This document shows positions 1 through 8,298 of a stretch of DNA of 40,624 nucleotides, one piece after another. Positions within the stretch are counted from its first letter, which is position 1; every line of letters begins with the position of its first letter. The stretch is from Staphylococcus pragensis (GTDB taxonomy: Bacteria; Bacillota; Bacilli; Staphylococcales; Staphylococcaceae): NCBI RefSeq assembly GCF_004785665.1, contig NZ_SRPJ01000011.1:1-40624 (forward strand). Direction: 5' to 3'. The notes beneath the pieces are model-generated. The model worked only from the letters and a program-made list of their open reading frames with translations, was not told the origin of the DNA and did not search any database. The position numbers were made by a program, and so were the translations under genes.

Positions 1-52
1 ATAATTTACGTAATCGAATTATTATAACTTCGCGACTATTTGCCTCAACAAC

Positions 53-90
53 AAAAAAAGAGATTAAACAACCTAAGGTTGCTTAATCTC
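53..90 (-). terminator. Intrinsic terminator downstream of trhO
   Basis: A near-perfect hairpin pairs GAGATTAA (60-67) with TTAATCTC (83-90) and CAACC (69-73) with GGTTG (77-81). An A-run at 53-59 reads as a T-tract on the minus strand, so it ends transcription coming from trhO. A second small hairpin (GGACT/AGTCC, 98-111) lies between it and the gene. Confidence 0.75.
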
Positions 91-159
91 AATATTAGGA
101 CTCATCAGTCCGATTTGACGTAGAGCCATTTAAATCTCATAAGGGATATAATTCATATA

Positions 160-1122
160 TTAAGCGTGTGCGTGTTCTGGTACGTCTTTAAAGTTTTCTA
201 AACGACGATTCCATTCTTCTTCGCTAATGTCATTTTTAGCTACATAGCGATTACGTGGATGTTTGGCACAATCGTATGAACAAGCGCCAAGGTATTTTTC
301 TTCATTTTCCTCTGAAACAAGAATTTGTTTATTACATTCAGGGTTGGCACAGTTAATGTAACGTTCGCAAGGTGTACCGTCGAAGTGTTCTTTACCGATA
401 ACTGTTTTCTCAACTTGGTTAACGTCTACACTGATACGTTCGTCGAATACATACATTTTACCGTCCCAATATTCCCCTTTAGTTTCAGGATCTTTACCAT
501 AAGTCGCAATACCACCGTGTAATTGACCAACGTTCTCGAAGCCTTCTTTAACTAACCAGCCAGAGAATTTTTCACAACGGATACCGCCTGTACAATACGT
601 TACGATGTTTTTACCTTCTAATTGGTCTTTGTTCTCACGAATCCAATCTGGTAAGTCTCTGAAACGTGTGATATCTGGACGAATTGCGCCACGGAAGTGA
701 CCTAAGTCAAATTCGTAGTCATTACGTGCATCTAAGATGACTGTGTCCTCATCTTCTAATGCTTCTTTAAATTCACTTGGTGAGTAGTATTTACCTGTAG
801 TTACACGTGGGTCAACGTCATCTTCTAAACCTAATGCAACGATTTCATTTCTAGGACGTACGTGCATTTTCTTGAATGCGTGGCCTTCAGCTTCATCAAT
901 CTTGAACGTCATATCTGCGAAACGTTCATCCGCATGCATGTGCTCGATATATTTATCTGTGTCTTCTTTCGTACCTGACAACGTACCGTTAATACCTTCA
1001 GTAGAAACTAAGATTCTACCTTTTAAGTTGTTTGCTTTACAGAATTCTAAGTGCTCAGCTGCAAATGTTTCAGGGTCATCAATCGTTGTATATTTGTAAT
1101 ATAATAACACTCTATAATCCAT
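160..1122 (-). CDS. trhO: tRNA uridine(34) hydroxylase TrhO (rhodanese-domain protein)
   Basis: This 320-residue protein matches the YceA/UPF0176 family in length and order. The family carries out oxygen-dependent 5-hydroxylation of the wobble uridine U34 in tRNA, in the cytosol. The N-terminal ~90 residues form the family-specific ferredoxin-like part ([14 protein letters not shown]...). A rhodanese domain follows at about 120-215, with the active-site loop [10 protein letters not shown] around residues 175-185 that supplies the catalytic cysteine. The C-terminal part carries several cysteines ([20 protein letters not shown]), consistent with the zinc-binding tail of the family. The ATG has a good ribosome site (AAGAGGAG) just upstream. 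It is transcribed alone, away from drp35, and ends at the hairpin at 53-90. Family assignment is firm; the enzymatic role is known from homologues, not from this strain. Confidence 0.93.
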   Translation of the reverse strand: MDYRVLLYYKYTTIDDPETFAAEHLEFCKANNLKGRILVSTEGINGTLSGTKEDTDKYIEHMHADERFADMTFKIDEAEGHAFKKMHVRPRNEIVALGLEDDVDPRVTTGKYYSPSEFKEALEDEDTVILDARNDYEFDLGHFRGAIRPDITRFRDLPDWIRENKDQLEGKNIVTYCTGGIRCEKFSGWLVKEGFENVGQLHGGIATYGKDPETKGEYWDGKMYVFDERISVDVNQVEKTVIGKEHFDGTPCERYINCANPECNKQILVSEENEEKYLGACSYDCAKHPRNRYVAKNDISEEEWNRRLENFKDVPEHAHA

Positions 1123-1306
1123 TTTCTGATTCTCCTCTTAAATTTTTGAATTTATCGTAAGGGCAAGCCGTAATCGTTTAAATAATCGTTCTTTTCGTTT
1201 TTTATAAAAATCAACATTATATTATTTTACCAAATTTACAATAACTTTCAATATTTCAGTTTTGAAAATAGGACAACAGACCTAGTTGAGTGAGCAATAT
1301 CTCTTT

Positions 1307-1335
1307 TTGAAAACGATTACATATAGTACCATGAT
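1307..1335 (+). promoter_or_regulatory. Probable drp35 promoter overlapped by a perfect CcpA cre site
   Basis: TGAAAACGATTACA at 1308-1321 matches the cre consensus TGWAANCGNTNWCA at every defined position. It overlaps a possible -35 (TTGAAA, 1307-1312) that is followed after 17 bases by CATGAT (1330-1335), a moderate -10. A cre lying on the -35 is the usual geometry for catabolite repression. The cre match is direct observation; the promoter is inference. Confidence 0.65.
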
Positions 1336-1401
1336 ATTAAAGCGTATATTAGAAATTGAGAAATTAAAATTTTACTTTTCAAAAAGGAGGAACTCTATCT
1401 T

Positions 1402-2379
1402 ATGTCAAACGAATCATTACCGAAACTTACATATACAGGTGCGTCGAAAAGTGCAGTACCGATTATTTCAGAAAGTGAACTACAAACGGTGACCGCAGAA
1501 CCTTGGGTAAAAATTTCAGATGAAGGGCTTCAATTAGAAGGATTAATCTTTGATAGAGATCATAATCTATTTTTATGTGAAGTATTTGGTGGCAAAATCT
1601 TTAAAGTGGATACAAAAACGAAAGAAGTATCTACTGCATTCCAATCAACAAAACAAAATCCAGCTGCAGTTAAAATCCATAAAGATGGACGCCTATTCAC
1701 ATGTTATTTAGGTGACTTCGAATCTACGGGAGGCATCTTTGCGACGGATGAACATGGTGACAACTTTGAAGAAATTATTTCTGAATTAAACTCAGAATAC
1801 TGCATTGATGACATGGTCTTCGACAGTAAAGGCGGATTCTACTTCACAGATTTCAGAGGTTATTCGACAAATCCTAAAGGCGGCGTTTACTATGTGTCAC
1901 CTGACTTCAAGACGGTCACACCAGTGATTCAAAATATTTCTGTCGCGAATGGTGTAGCGTTAAGTACGGATGAAAAAGTATTATGGGTAACGGAAACGAC
2001 AACTAATCGACTTCACCGTATCCAATTAGAAGACGATGGCGTAACGATTGCACCATTTGGCGCAACGATTCCATATTACTTTACTGGCCATGAAGGACCA
2101 GACTCAGTATGTATTGATAGCGATGATAATTTATATGTAGCAATGTATGGACAAGGACGTGTGTTAGTCTTTAATAAACGTGGTTATCCAATTGGACAAA
2201 TTTTAATGCCTGGCCGTGATGAAGGTAAAATGCTACGTTCAACACATCCACAATTTATTCCAGGTACAAATCAACTATTAATCTGTACGAATGATATTGA
2301 AAATGGTTCAGAAGGCGGTTCTATGATCTATACCGTAGAAGGCTTCGCCAAAGGACATGAAAGCTATCAATTTCAGTAA
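1402..2379 (+). CDS. drp35: Drp35 lactonase
   Basis: The 325-residue product is the staphylococcal drug-responsive protein 35. This is a calcium-dependent lactonase with the six-bladed beta-propeller fold of the SMP-30/gluconolactonase/luciferin-regenerating family. Known S. aureus Drp35 is about 324 residues and is induced by cell-wall antibiotics and detergents. The sequence shows propeller-type segments throughout ([80 protein letters not shown]), including the metal-ligand acidic and asparagine positions typical of the family. There is no signal peptide, so it is cytosolic. The start follows AAAAAGGAGGAAC. The gene stands alone between its cre-bearing promoter and a strong terminator, so its expression probably responds to carbon supply as well as to envelope stress. 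Confidence 0.95.
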   Translation: MSNESLPKLTYTGASKSAVPIISESELQTVTAEPWVKISDEGLQLEGLIFDRDHNLFLCEVFGGKIFKVDTKTKEVSTAFQSTKQNPAAVKIHKDGRLFTCYLGDFESTGGIFATDEHGDNFEEIISELNSEYCIDDMVFDSKGGFYFTDFRGYSTNPKGGVYYVSPDFKTVTPVIQNISVANGVALSTDEKVLWVTETTTNRLHRIQLEDDGVTIAPFGATIPYYFTGHEGPDSVCIDSDDNLYVAMYGQGRVLVFNKRGYPIGQILMPGRDEGKMLRSTHPQFIPGTNQLLICTNDIENGSEGGSMIYTVEGFAKGHESYQFQ

Positions 2380-2393
2380 GAATAAAATAAGTA

Positions 2394-2425
2394 AAACCCC
2401 TCACTAGAGCGATAGTGAGGGGTTT
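2394..2425 (+). terminator. Terminator after drp35
   Basis: A perfect 13-bp stem pairs AAACCCCTCACTA (2394-2406) with TAGTGAGGGGTTT (2413-2425) around a 6-base loop, 15 bases after the drp35 stop. Confidence 0.85.
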
Positions 2426-2609
2426 GGTGTTGCCAATGGAATTAATTTATAAATGTAATTTATCACTAAGAGTAACTTATTGTAAGTTTATTTAGACGTG
2501 CTAAATGATTACTAAGTAATGCATATTTTCTAATCCAATGAAACTTGTGCGAATTTCCAGTATACTAAAATAGAATAATAAGACATCTGTATAAGTATGA
2601 AAGGAGTAT

Positions 2610-4259
2610 ATGATGAAAGACAGTTGGATGAAACATAAAGAAGAAAGTCTTGTGGCATCATTTTATGATGCGCAAACGCCTGAATTCCAAGAAGAAGGCT
2701 TTGAAACTGAATTAGCTTTCGGTACAGCGGGTATTCGCGGTCAATTTGGGCTTGGCCCCGGTCGTCTAAATCGCTATACTATCCAACGTTTAGCGCTAGG
2801 TATTGCTAACTATTTACACGATAAAGAGGCGCATCCTTCGATTGTCATTCACTATGATATTCGTCACTTATCTGCAGAATTTGCAGAACTGATTTCTCAA
2901 ATTCTTGCTTCAAATCATATTAAAGTCTACTTAGCTGAACAATATAAGACTACGCCAGAATTATCATATGCCGTAAGACACTTACATACTTCTGCAGGTA
3001 TCATGATTACAGCAAGCCATAATCCTAAAGATTATAACGGTATTAAAGTGTATGGTTCAGATGGTGCACAATTAGATGAAGAAACTTCATTGGAAGTCGC
3101 TAAATATATTAATCACTTAGAAGATCCACTTCAATTAGAAGTAAATTTTGAACCTACGTTGATTAAGAAGAATATTCATACTTTACCAGATGACGTTTAC
3201 AATAATTATATTAATGAAATTACTCGTCTTGTTGGAGATATTCCGCAGTCAGATTTAAAGGTCGTATATACAAGTTTACATGGCACTGGTGTACCCATTA
3301 TTCCCGATATTTTACAGTACCTTCATTTTCAAAGCTTTAACTTGGTTGAAGCACAGTGCCAAGTCGACCCTAATTTCAGTTCTGTGAAAAGCGCAAATCC
3401 CGAAGAACGCGAAGCCTTTGACTTAGCCATCCAACAAGCTCAAGACATTGACGCAAATCTTATTATCGCCACAGATCCTGACGTTGATCGTATGGGTTTT
3501 GTTGAGCGACACAAAGATGGTCAAATCTATTACTTCGGTGGCAACGAAATTGGAGCATTACTCATTAAATATCTTATTGAACATACGACGCTCCCTAAAC
3601 ATCCCGTTGTTATCCAATCTATCGTTAGCGGGGAATTAGGTAAGCGGCTTGCGCAACAACATGGGATCACTGTGAAGGAAGTCTTAATTGGTTTCAAACA
3701 TATTGCCAAAGCGATTCGCGAATTTGCCGATGACCAATCATTTCTATTCGCTTACGAAGAAAGTTATGGCTACCTAGCCGATGATTTCGTACGAGACAAA
3801 GATGCCGTTCAAATCGTGCCTTTAGTTATTAAATATGCTTCTATTTTAGAAAATGAAGGCAAAACACTTCATGACGCTTTAAACGAAATCTATGATGAGG
3901 TAGGACACTATCGTGATCACCTTGTTTCAAAAGTGTTTGAAGGTAAACGAGGCCAACAACATATTGCAGATTTAATGACTAAAGTCAGACGTCATATCCC
4001 TGACACTATCGCAGGTTTAAACGTCATCGCAGTGGAGGATTACGACACATTACAACGTGTAAATAAAAAAGATAATAACGTAAAAACCATTACATTACCA
4101 CAAGCGAACGTCATTAGAATCATCTTTGAAGAAGGCTTCATTGCCCTAAGACCTTCAGGCACAGAACCTAAATTGAAATTCTATATCTCACTTAACGTCG
4201 ACAACTTCGACCAAGTAGCAAAAGAGATATATGAGTATATATTTAATGATATAAGATAA
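2610..4259 (+). CDS. pgcA: Phosphoglucomutase PgcA (alpha-D-phosphohexomutase family)
   Basis: The 549-residue cytosolic enzyme interconverts glucose 6-phosphate and glucose 1-phosphate. This feeds UDP-glucose and hence glycolipid anchors and wall teichoic acid decoration. All four family signatures are present in order: the phosphoserine loop TASHNPKDYNG near residue 135-145, the metal-binding DPDVDRMGF near 290-300, the sugar-binding EESYGYLADD near 385-395, and the phosphate loop RPSGTEPKLKFY near 510-520. Length and motifs fit staphylococcal PgcA. The ATG at 2610 is followed at once by a second ATG (2613), and either could serve the AAGGAG ribosome site. It is monocistronic, flanked by the drp35 terminator and a hairpin at 4343-4396. 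Paralogous phosphomannomutases are possible, but the 549-residue length favours PgcA. Confidence 0.93.
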   Translation: MMKDSWMKHKEESLVASFYDAQTPEFQEEGFETELAFGTAGIRGQFGLGPGRLNRYTIQRLALGIANYLHDKEAHPSIVIHYDIRHLSAEFAELISQILASNHIKVYLAEQYKTTPELSYAVRHLHTSAGIMITASHNPKDYNGIKVYGSDGAQLDEETSLEVAKYINHLEDPLQLEVNFEPTLIKKNIHTLPDDVYNNYINEITRLVGDIPQSDLKVVYTSLHGTGVPIIPDILQYLHFQSFNLVEAQCQVDPNFSSVKSANPEEREAFDLAIQQAQDIDANLIIATDPDVDRMGFVERHKDGQIYYFGGNEIGALLIKYLIEHTTLPKHPVVIQSIVSGELGKRLAQQHGITVKEVLIGFKHIAKAIREFADDQSFLFAYEESYGYLADDFVRDKDAVQIVPLVIKYASILENEGKTLHDALNEIYDEVGHYRDHLVSKVFEGKRGQQHIADLMTKVRRHIPDTIAGLNVIAVEDYDTLQRVNKKDNNVKTITLPQANVIRIIFEEGFIALRPSGTEPKLKFYISLNVDNFDQVAKEIYEYIFNDIR

Positions 4260-4342
4260 TGAGAAAATTATGGAAACTCCTCATTTATTTCTTAATAATA
4301 TAGAAGAAAAAAACGATAAAATAAAATTGATAGTAACAAAAT

Positions 4343-4403
4343 GCGGTTAATCATGACATGCAATCCTTTAGTAAGGTGAGTGAAATGATTAATCGCTTTT
4401 GTA
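4343..4403 (+). terminator. Terminator-like hairpin in the 339-bp gap after pgcA
   Basis: GCGGTTAATCAT (4343-4354) pairs with ATGATTAATCGC (4385-4396), with one G-U pair, around a loop of about 30 bases, and is followed by TTTTGTATTTTT. The rest of the 4260-4598 gap is very AT-rich and must contain the promoter of the urea channel. I see TTGAAA at 4516-4521 but no convincing -10 at the right distance, and no further gene. Confidence 0.6.
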
Positions 4404-4598
4404 TTTTTCAAATTAATTTATGACTAGATGAATATAGTATCGCATTTCACTAACTTTTCTGATTTTTATAAGTAAACTATATTTTGAAAAACTTTATCTT
4501 TATATTTTTAAATTTTTGAAAATTTATTTTTAAACAATAAATATAAATGTTAAAATTTGTAAGTTAATAAAACAAATAATAAAGAGTAAGGTGAGTAT

Positions 4599-5501
4599 GT
4601 GAAATATTTAGAAGTATTCTTTAAAAACATTGGACAAGTTGTGTTCATGAATAATATGTGGACGGGGTTATTCATCTTAATAGGATTATTTATAGCAAAC
4701 TGGGAAGTTGGTTTAGCCGCTATGATAGGAAGCGGTTTAGCATTGCTATTAGCACCATTCTTCAATTATAGTGACACAGAAATTCAAGATGGTTTAGCTG
4801 GTTATAACTCGGTTTTAACTGCTATCGGTTTGGCATTATTCTTAGAATCAAGTGTAGTAGCTTGGATTGTACTAATCTTAGCAACCATTTTAACGTTACC
4901 TGTTGGCGCAGCCATCCGTGAATTGTTGAAACCTTTTGGTGTACCAATGTTGACGTTTCCTTTCGTTTTAATGTCATGGCTTGTTTTAGCAATGACGACA
5001 CAATTTGCGAAATTGCACGTCAGCATCGATATCTTGCCACAACAGATTAAGCACCCAGAAATCAACCATAATCATATTAGCTGGCTCAGTGGGATTACGA
5101 CGAACTTTAGTGAGATTTTCCTTGTGACTTCGATTATCGGAAGTATTTTAATTATTATCGGTATCTTTATAGGTTCAGTTAAAGCAGGGATTTATGCCGT
5201 AATTTCAAGTATTTTAGCTGTAATTTTTATCGTCTTACTTGGAGGAGATTACCCATCTATTACCAATGGCTTGTATGGTTATAATTCTATCTTAACTGGT
5301 ATCGCATTAGGCGCTATTTTCAATACGAAATTAAATACCTACGTGGCTGTTATCAGTGGCTTATTGCTTACAGTAGTGATGCATGGGGCCTTAGCTACAA
5401 TGCTTGCACCAGTAGGTTTGCCTATCTTTACCGCGCCATTTATCTTCGCGACGTGGATTGTGCTCTTTGCTGGTAAAGATACACAGACAAATGAAGTATA
5501 A
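4599..5501 (+). CDS. Urea transporter (UT family channel)
   Basis: The 300-residue integral membrane protein has the internal two-fold repeat of bacterial and vertebrate urea channels. Each half carries a related signature (PMLTFPFVLMSW near residue 120 and PIFTAPFIFATW near 285) and a DGLAGYNSVLTAIGL / NGLYGYNSILTGIAL motif that lines the urea pore in this family. About ten hydrophobic segments are visible. It lets urea cross the membrane passively, normally to feed urease. No urease genes lie in this window, so its partner would be elsewhere. The start is GTG at 4599, preceded by AAGGTGAG; the overlapping ATG at 4597 runs straight into a stop. It is monocistronic with a terminator at 5516. 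The family call is firm; substrate is by homology. Confidence 0.88.
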   Translation: MKYLEVFFKNIGQVVFMNNMWTGLFILIGLFIANWEVGLAAMIGSGLALLLAPFFNYSDTEIQDGLAGYNSVLTAIGLALFLESSVVAWIVLILATILTLPVGAAIRELLKPFGVPMLTFPFVLMSWLVLAMTTQFAKLHVSIDILPQQIKHPEINHNHISWLSGITTNFSEIFLVTSIIGSILIIIGIFIGSVKAGIYAVISSILAVIFIVLLGGDYPSITNGLYGYNSILTGIALGAIFNTKLNTYVAVISGLLLTVVMHGALATMLAPVGLPIFTAPFIFATWIVLFAGKDTQTNEV

Positions 5502-5515
5502 CGTAGAGCGTTAGG

Positions 5516-5550
5516 GAGTCGGATTTCAACATCCGGCTCTTATTTTATAT
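5516..5550 (+). terminator. Terminator after the urea transporter
   Basis: GAGTCGGAT (5516-5524) pairs with ATCCGGCTC (5531-5539), with one G-U pair and a 6-base loop, followed by TTATTTTATATTTT. Confidence 0.85.
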
Positions 5551-5618
5551 TTTCCCTCTCGAATGAAGTTGGGTATGATAAGACTAAGACATCAGACAAT
5601 AATAAAGAGGTGTAACCG

Positions 5619-6500
5619 ATGGAGAGACAAATTTATGTAATTGGAAGTATGTCGATGGATTTAGTTGTAGCGACGGATAAGGTCCCTGGAAAAGGTGAAA
5701 CCGTACTCGGCGAGTCATTTTTCACGACACCGGGTGGTAAAGGTGCCAACCAAGCTGTAGCAGCTGCACGTTTAGGGCGAGATGTACATATGATTGGTCG
5801 TATTGGCAACGATACGTTTGGGGAAGACATTTTCCAAAATTTAAAACATAACCAAATTAATGTGGAACATGTGAAACCTACGGAAGGTCCTTCAGGTACT
5901 GCGCACATCACATTGGCTGATAGTGATAACAGCATTATTGTCGTGCCATCTGCGAATAATGAAGTAACGCCTGACTATGTTCAAGAGGCTTTAGCATCTA
6001 CTCAGCCTGGCGATATCGTACTATTGCAACAAGAGATTCCGGCTGAAACGGTCGAAGCGGCAGTGAAATATTGTTATGAACATGACGTGATTTCTATTTT
6101 AAATCCAGCACCGTACAGAGATATTTCTGACGAAGTACTTGAGCAAGTGACGTATCTCACACCGAATGAAAAAGAAAGTGAGAATATGTTTGAAGGCGAT
6201 GTTGATGGTGCTTTAGAACGTTATCCTGATAAATTGATCGTGACGTTAGGCGAACTAGGTGCGGTGTATCATAACGGCCTCGAACAAGTGGAAATAAAAG
6301 GGTTTAAGCGTGAAGTGAAAGATACAACTGGCGCCGGCGATACGTTTAATGGGGCGCTTGCAGTAGGGTTACAGAAAGGATATGACCTTGCAGACGCGGT
6401 TTCTTTTGCTAACTTAGCCGCTAGTTATTCTGTGACAGGCATGGGCGCACAAGGTGGTATGCCAACGTTTGAAGACTTAGAAGCCAATTTAGAATTTTAA
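5619..6500 (+). CDS. rbsK: Ribokinase
   Basis: The 293-residue PfkB-family sugar kinase phosphorylates D-ribose to ribose 5-phosphate in the cytosol. The N-terminal substrate-binding signature GGKGANQAVAAARLG lies near residues 40-55. The C-terminal ATP and anion-hole signature DTTGAGDTFNGALAVGL near 240-256 contains the catalytic base Asp of the GAGD motif. The N-terminus (VIGSMSMDLV) is typical of ribokinases. The ribosome site AAAGAGGTG precedes the ATG by a normal distance. Unlike the usual staphylococcal rbs cluster, no rbsD, ribose uptake gene or rbs regulator is next to it, so it may serve ribose made from nucleoside turnover; that is inference. No terminator follows, so the small gene at 6614 may be co-transcribed. 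Related PfkB kinases (adenosine, deoxyribose) are less likely alternatives. Confidence 0.9.
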   Translation: MERQIYVIGSMSMDLVVATDKVPGKGETVLGESFFTTPGGKGANQAVAAARLGRDVHMIGRIGNDTFGEDIFQNLKHNQINVEHVKPTEGPSGTAHITLADSDNSIIVVPSANNEVTPDYVQEALASTQPGDIVLLQQEIPAETVEAAVKYCYEHDVISILNPAPYRDISDEVLEQVTYLTPNEKESENMFEGDVDGALERYPDKLIVTLGELGAVYHNGLEQVEIKGFKREVKDTTGAGDTFNGALAVGLQKGYDLADAVSFANLAASYSVTGMGAQGGMPTFEDLEANLEF

Positions 6501-6613
6501 ATTTTTATTTTTGAAAATAGAAGCTAAAATAGATAACGATAATGAACACCATTAACTTTAGAGTGTATCTTAAGTGGGCGGTGTTCGCTTGTATCAAAGA
6601 AAGGGTGAATGAT

Positions 6614-6775
6614 ATGAACTTTGATATTTATGACAAGATAGCACTCGTCCTTATTATTGCTTTCTGCCTGATTAGTACGATTAATATGCCACAATTATAT
6701 GAACTTATTATAAAGTCTATTATTGTCTTTATTCTTATTATCAATGTCATTGTGAAACTGGTAAATAAAAATTAG
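6614..6775 (+). CDS. Small two-segment membrane protein, unknown function
   Basis: I place the start at the ATG at 6614, giving 53 residues, because AAAGGGTGAATG sits just upstream; the longer reading from 6542 has no ribosome site. The product is almost entirely two hydrophobic helices (about 8-25 and 32-50) separated by a short polar turn, ending VKLVNKN, so it should be an integral membrane peptide. I do not recognise the family. A 7-bp inverted repeat (GAACACC 6544-6550, GGTGTTC 6580-6586) lies in its leader. It is too short for a homology call and could be a minor membrane peptide co-transcribed with rbsK. Confidence 0.5.
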   Translation: MNFDIYDKIALVLIIAFCLISTINMPQLYELIIKSIIVFILIINVIVKLVNKN

Positions 6776-6915
6776 GCTATTTATTCATCTGTGTGATTAA
6801 ATTCATGTAAAAATTTTGTTAAGTTCTAATTGATGTATTATAAATAATATAACAATACTATATAATAAATTGGTGAACGGCATAAAATTTACACTCAATT
6901 TAAAGGAGCAGATGA

Positions 6916-8061
6916 ATGGCTAAAAAATATTTACTTGGGCTAGGCACAATTTTATTAGCAATTGTCTTATGTGCCTGTCAATCTACATCACAATCACAAG
7001 ATGGGAAAGACAAGAAATCCGCAGAAGATAGAAAAAAAGAAGAAAACATGTATGCGAAGAAGGAAAACAAAGACCAAAAAGATTGGGTTACATATAAGGG
7101 CGATGTTGCGCATGTCTTCTATCATCCACTAATTACAGAACCAAAGGTAGCATTTACGGGGGATCCAAATTCTGCTAAAGGAAATAATGATTGGATGATT
7201 ACCGTTGATGAGTTCAATAAATCGTTAGATGAGCTTTATAAACATAATTACATATTAGTAGATCCGCATGATGTTTTTGATTTAAAATCAAATCCAGTTA
7301 AAAAGAAAGAAATTAAATTACCTAAAGGTAAAAAACCACTTATCTTATCTATCGATGATATGAATTACTATGAGTATATGCGTGGTCATGGTTATGCAGA
7401 CCGTTTAGTGTTAGATAAAAATAATCACGTAGTATCTGAAACGAAAGGTAAAGATGGCAAAGTCACACAAAGTGAGACAAATGATATCGTGCCAATTTTA
7501 AATAACTTTGTGAAAAAACATCCTGATTTCTCATATAATGGGCAAAAAGGCGTCGTTGCTTTAACAGGTTATAATGGTGTGCTTGGCTATCGTACAAATG
7601 AATTAGATAGTAAAGATTATGATAAACGTAAGGAGCAAGCCACTAAAGTCGCAAATGCAATGAAACGTGATGGTTGGACATTCGCAAGTCATTCTTGGGG
7701 ACATATCGACTTCGCTCATAGTTCATACGATCGTATAGTTGCTGATACCAAACGATGGGAGAAAGAAGTAACACCAATCGTAGGTAAAACGGACCTCTTC
7801 ATTTTCCCACATGGTGCGCAAGATAGAGGCTCACAAGCATATAATTATTTAGATCACCAAGCAGGCTTTAAGTACATTGCGGGTGTAGGACCTAATAACT
7901 TTACAGATATTGGTAAAGACAGTGTTTATCAAGACCGTGTGGCTATCGATGGTTTAAACTTATATGAATTTAAATATAAATTGAAACCATTCTTAGATCC
8001 GGAAAAAGTCTATAGCAAAGAGGACCGTAAATATTTTAAAGGTGACAAAGATTATAAATAA
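6916..8061 (+). CDS. Polysaccharide deacetylase lipoprotein (NodB-like)
   Basis: The 381-residue protein starts with a lipoprotein signal (MAKKYLLGLGTILLAIVLCAC), with the lipobox cysteine at about residue 21, then a charged Lys/Glu-rich linker to about residue 60. It should be anchored on the outer face of the membrane. The remainder is a NodB-type carbohydrate esterase 4 domain: SIDDMN near 145-150 supplies the catalytic and metal Asp pair, and HSWGH near 255-260 supplies the metal-binding histidines. Between them is a long insertion resembling the Bacillus deacetylases whose two motifs are far apart. Substrate cannot be read from sequence; peptidoglycan, a wall polysaccharide or PIA/PNAG are the options. 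No icaADC genes are adjacent, so icaB is not implied. The ribosome site TAAAGGAG is good. It is followed by its own terminator, then a PBP4-like gene, making a small envelope-modifying pair. Confidence 0.82.
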   Translation: MAKKYLLGLGTILLAIVLCACQSTSQSQDGKDKKSAEDRKKEENMYAKKENKDQKDWVTYKGDVAHVFYHPLITEPKVAFTGDPNSAKGNNDWMITVDEFNKSLDELYKHNYILVDPHDVFDLKSNPVKKKEIKLPKGKKPLILSIDDMNYYEYMRGHGYADRLVLDKNNHVVSETKGKDGKVTQSETNDIVPILNNFVKKHPDFSYNGQKGVVALTGYNGVLGYRTNELDSKDYDKRKEQATKVANAMKRDGWTFASHSWGHIDFAHSSYDRIVADTKRWEKEVTPIVGKTDLFIFPHGAQDRGSQAYNYLDHQAGFKYIAGVGPNNFTDIGKDSVYQDRVAIDGLNLYEFKYKLKPFLDPEKVYSKEDRKYFKGDKDYK

Positions 8062-8096
8062 CTGATTTATGCGTCGGGTATCACGTAGAATCATAG

Positions 8097-8141
8097 AAAC
8101 TCTGAGAAGAACACATCAAATTCTTTTCAGAGTTTTTATTT
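8097..8141 (+). terminator. Terminator after the deacetylase gene
   Basis: AAACTCTGAGAAGAA (8097-8111) pairs with TTCTTTTCAGAGTTT (8121-8135), with one mismatch, followed by a short T-rich tail. Confidence 0.8.
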
Positions 8142-8298
8142 TGAAAAGATGAAACGAGTTATTATTAATTTAATTACTAATATAACTTTATTAATAGATG
8201 GTAAAATCGTTTATTTTTTAAATTAATATGTAATTAACAAGCAAAAATAAGTTATAATAAATTGTTCAATATAAAAAATATAAAAAGTAGGGAAGGAC

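Noticed and set aside
1286..1492. Plus-strand frame of 68 codons overlapping the start of drp35
   Set aside because: Covers the promoter and cre site, has no ribosome site, and overlaps the real gene out of frame.
4599..5501. Part of a urease gene cluster
   Set aside because: No ureABC or accessory genes are nearby in this window.
6916..8061. icaB of a biofilm ica operon
   Set aside because: It has a lipoprotein signal and a longer domain, and icaA, icaD, icaC and icaR are absent.
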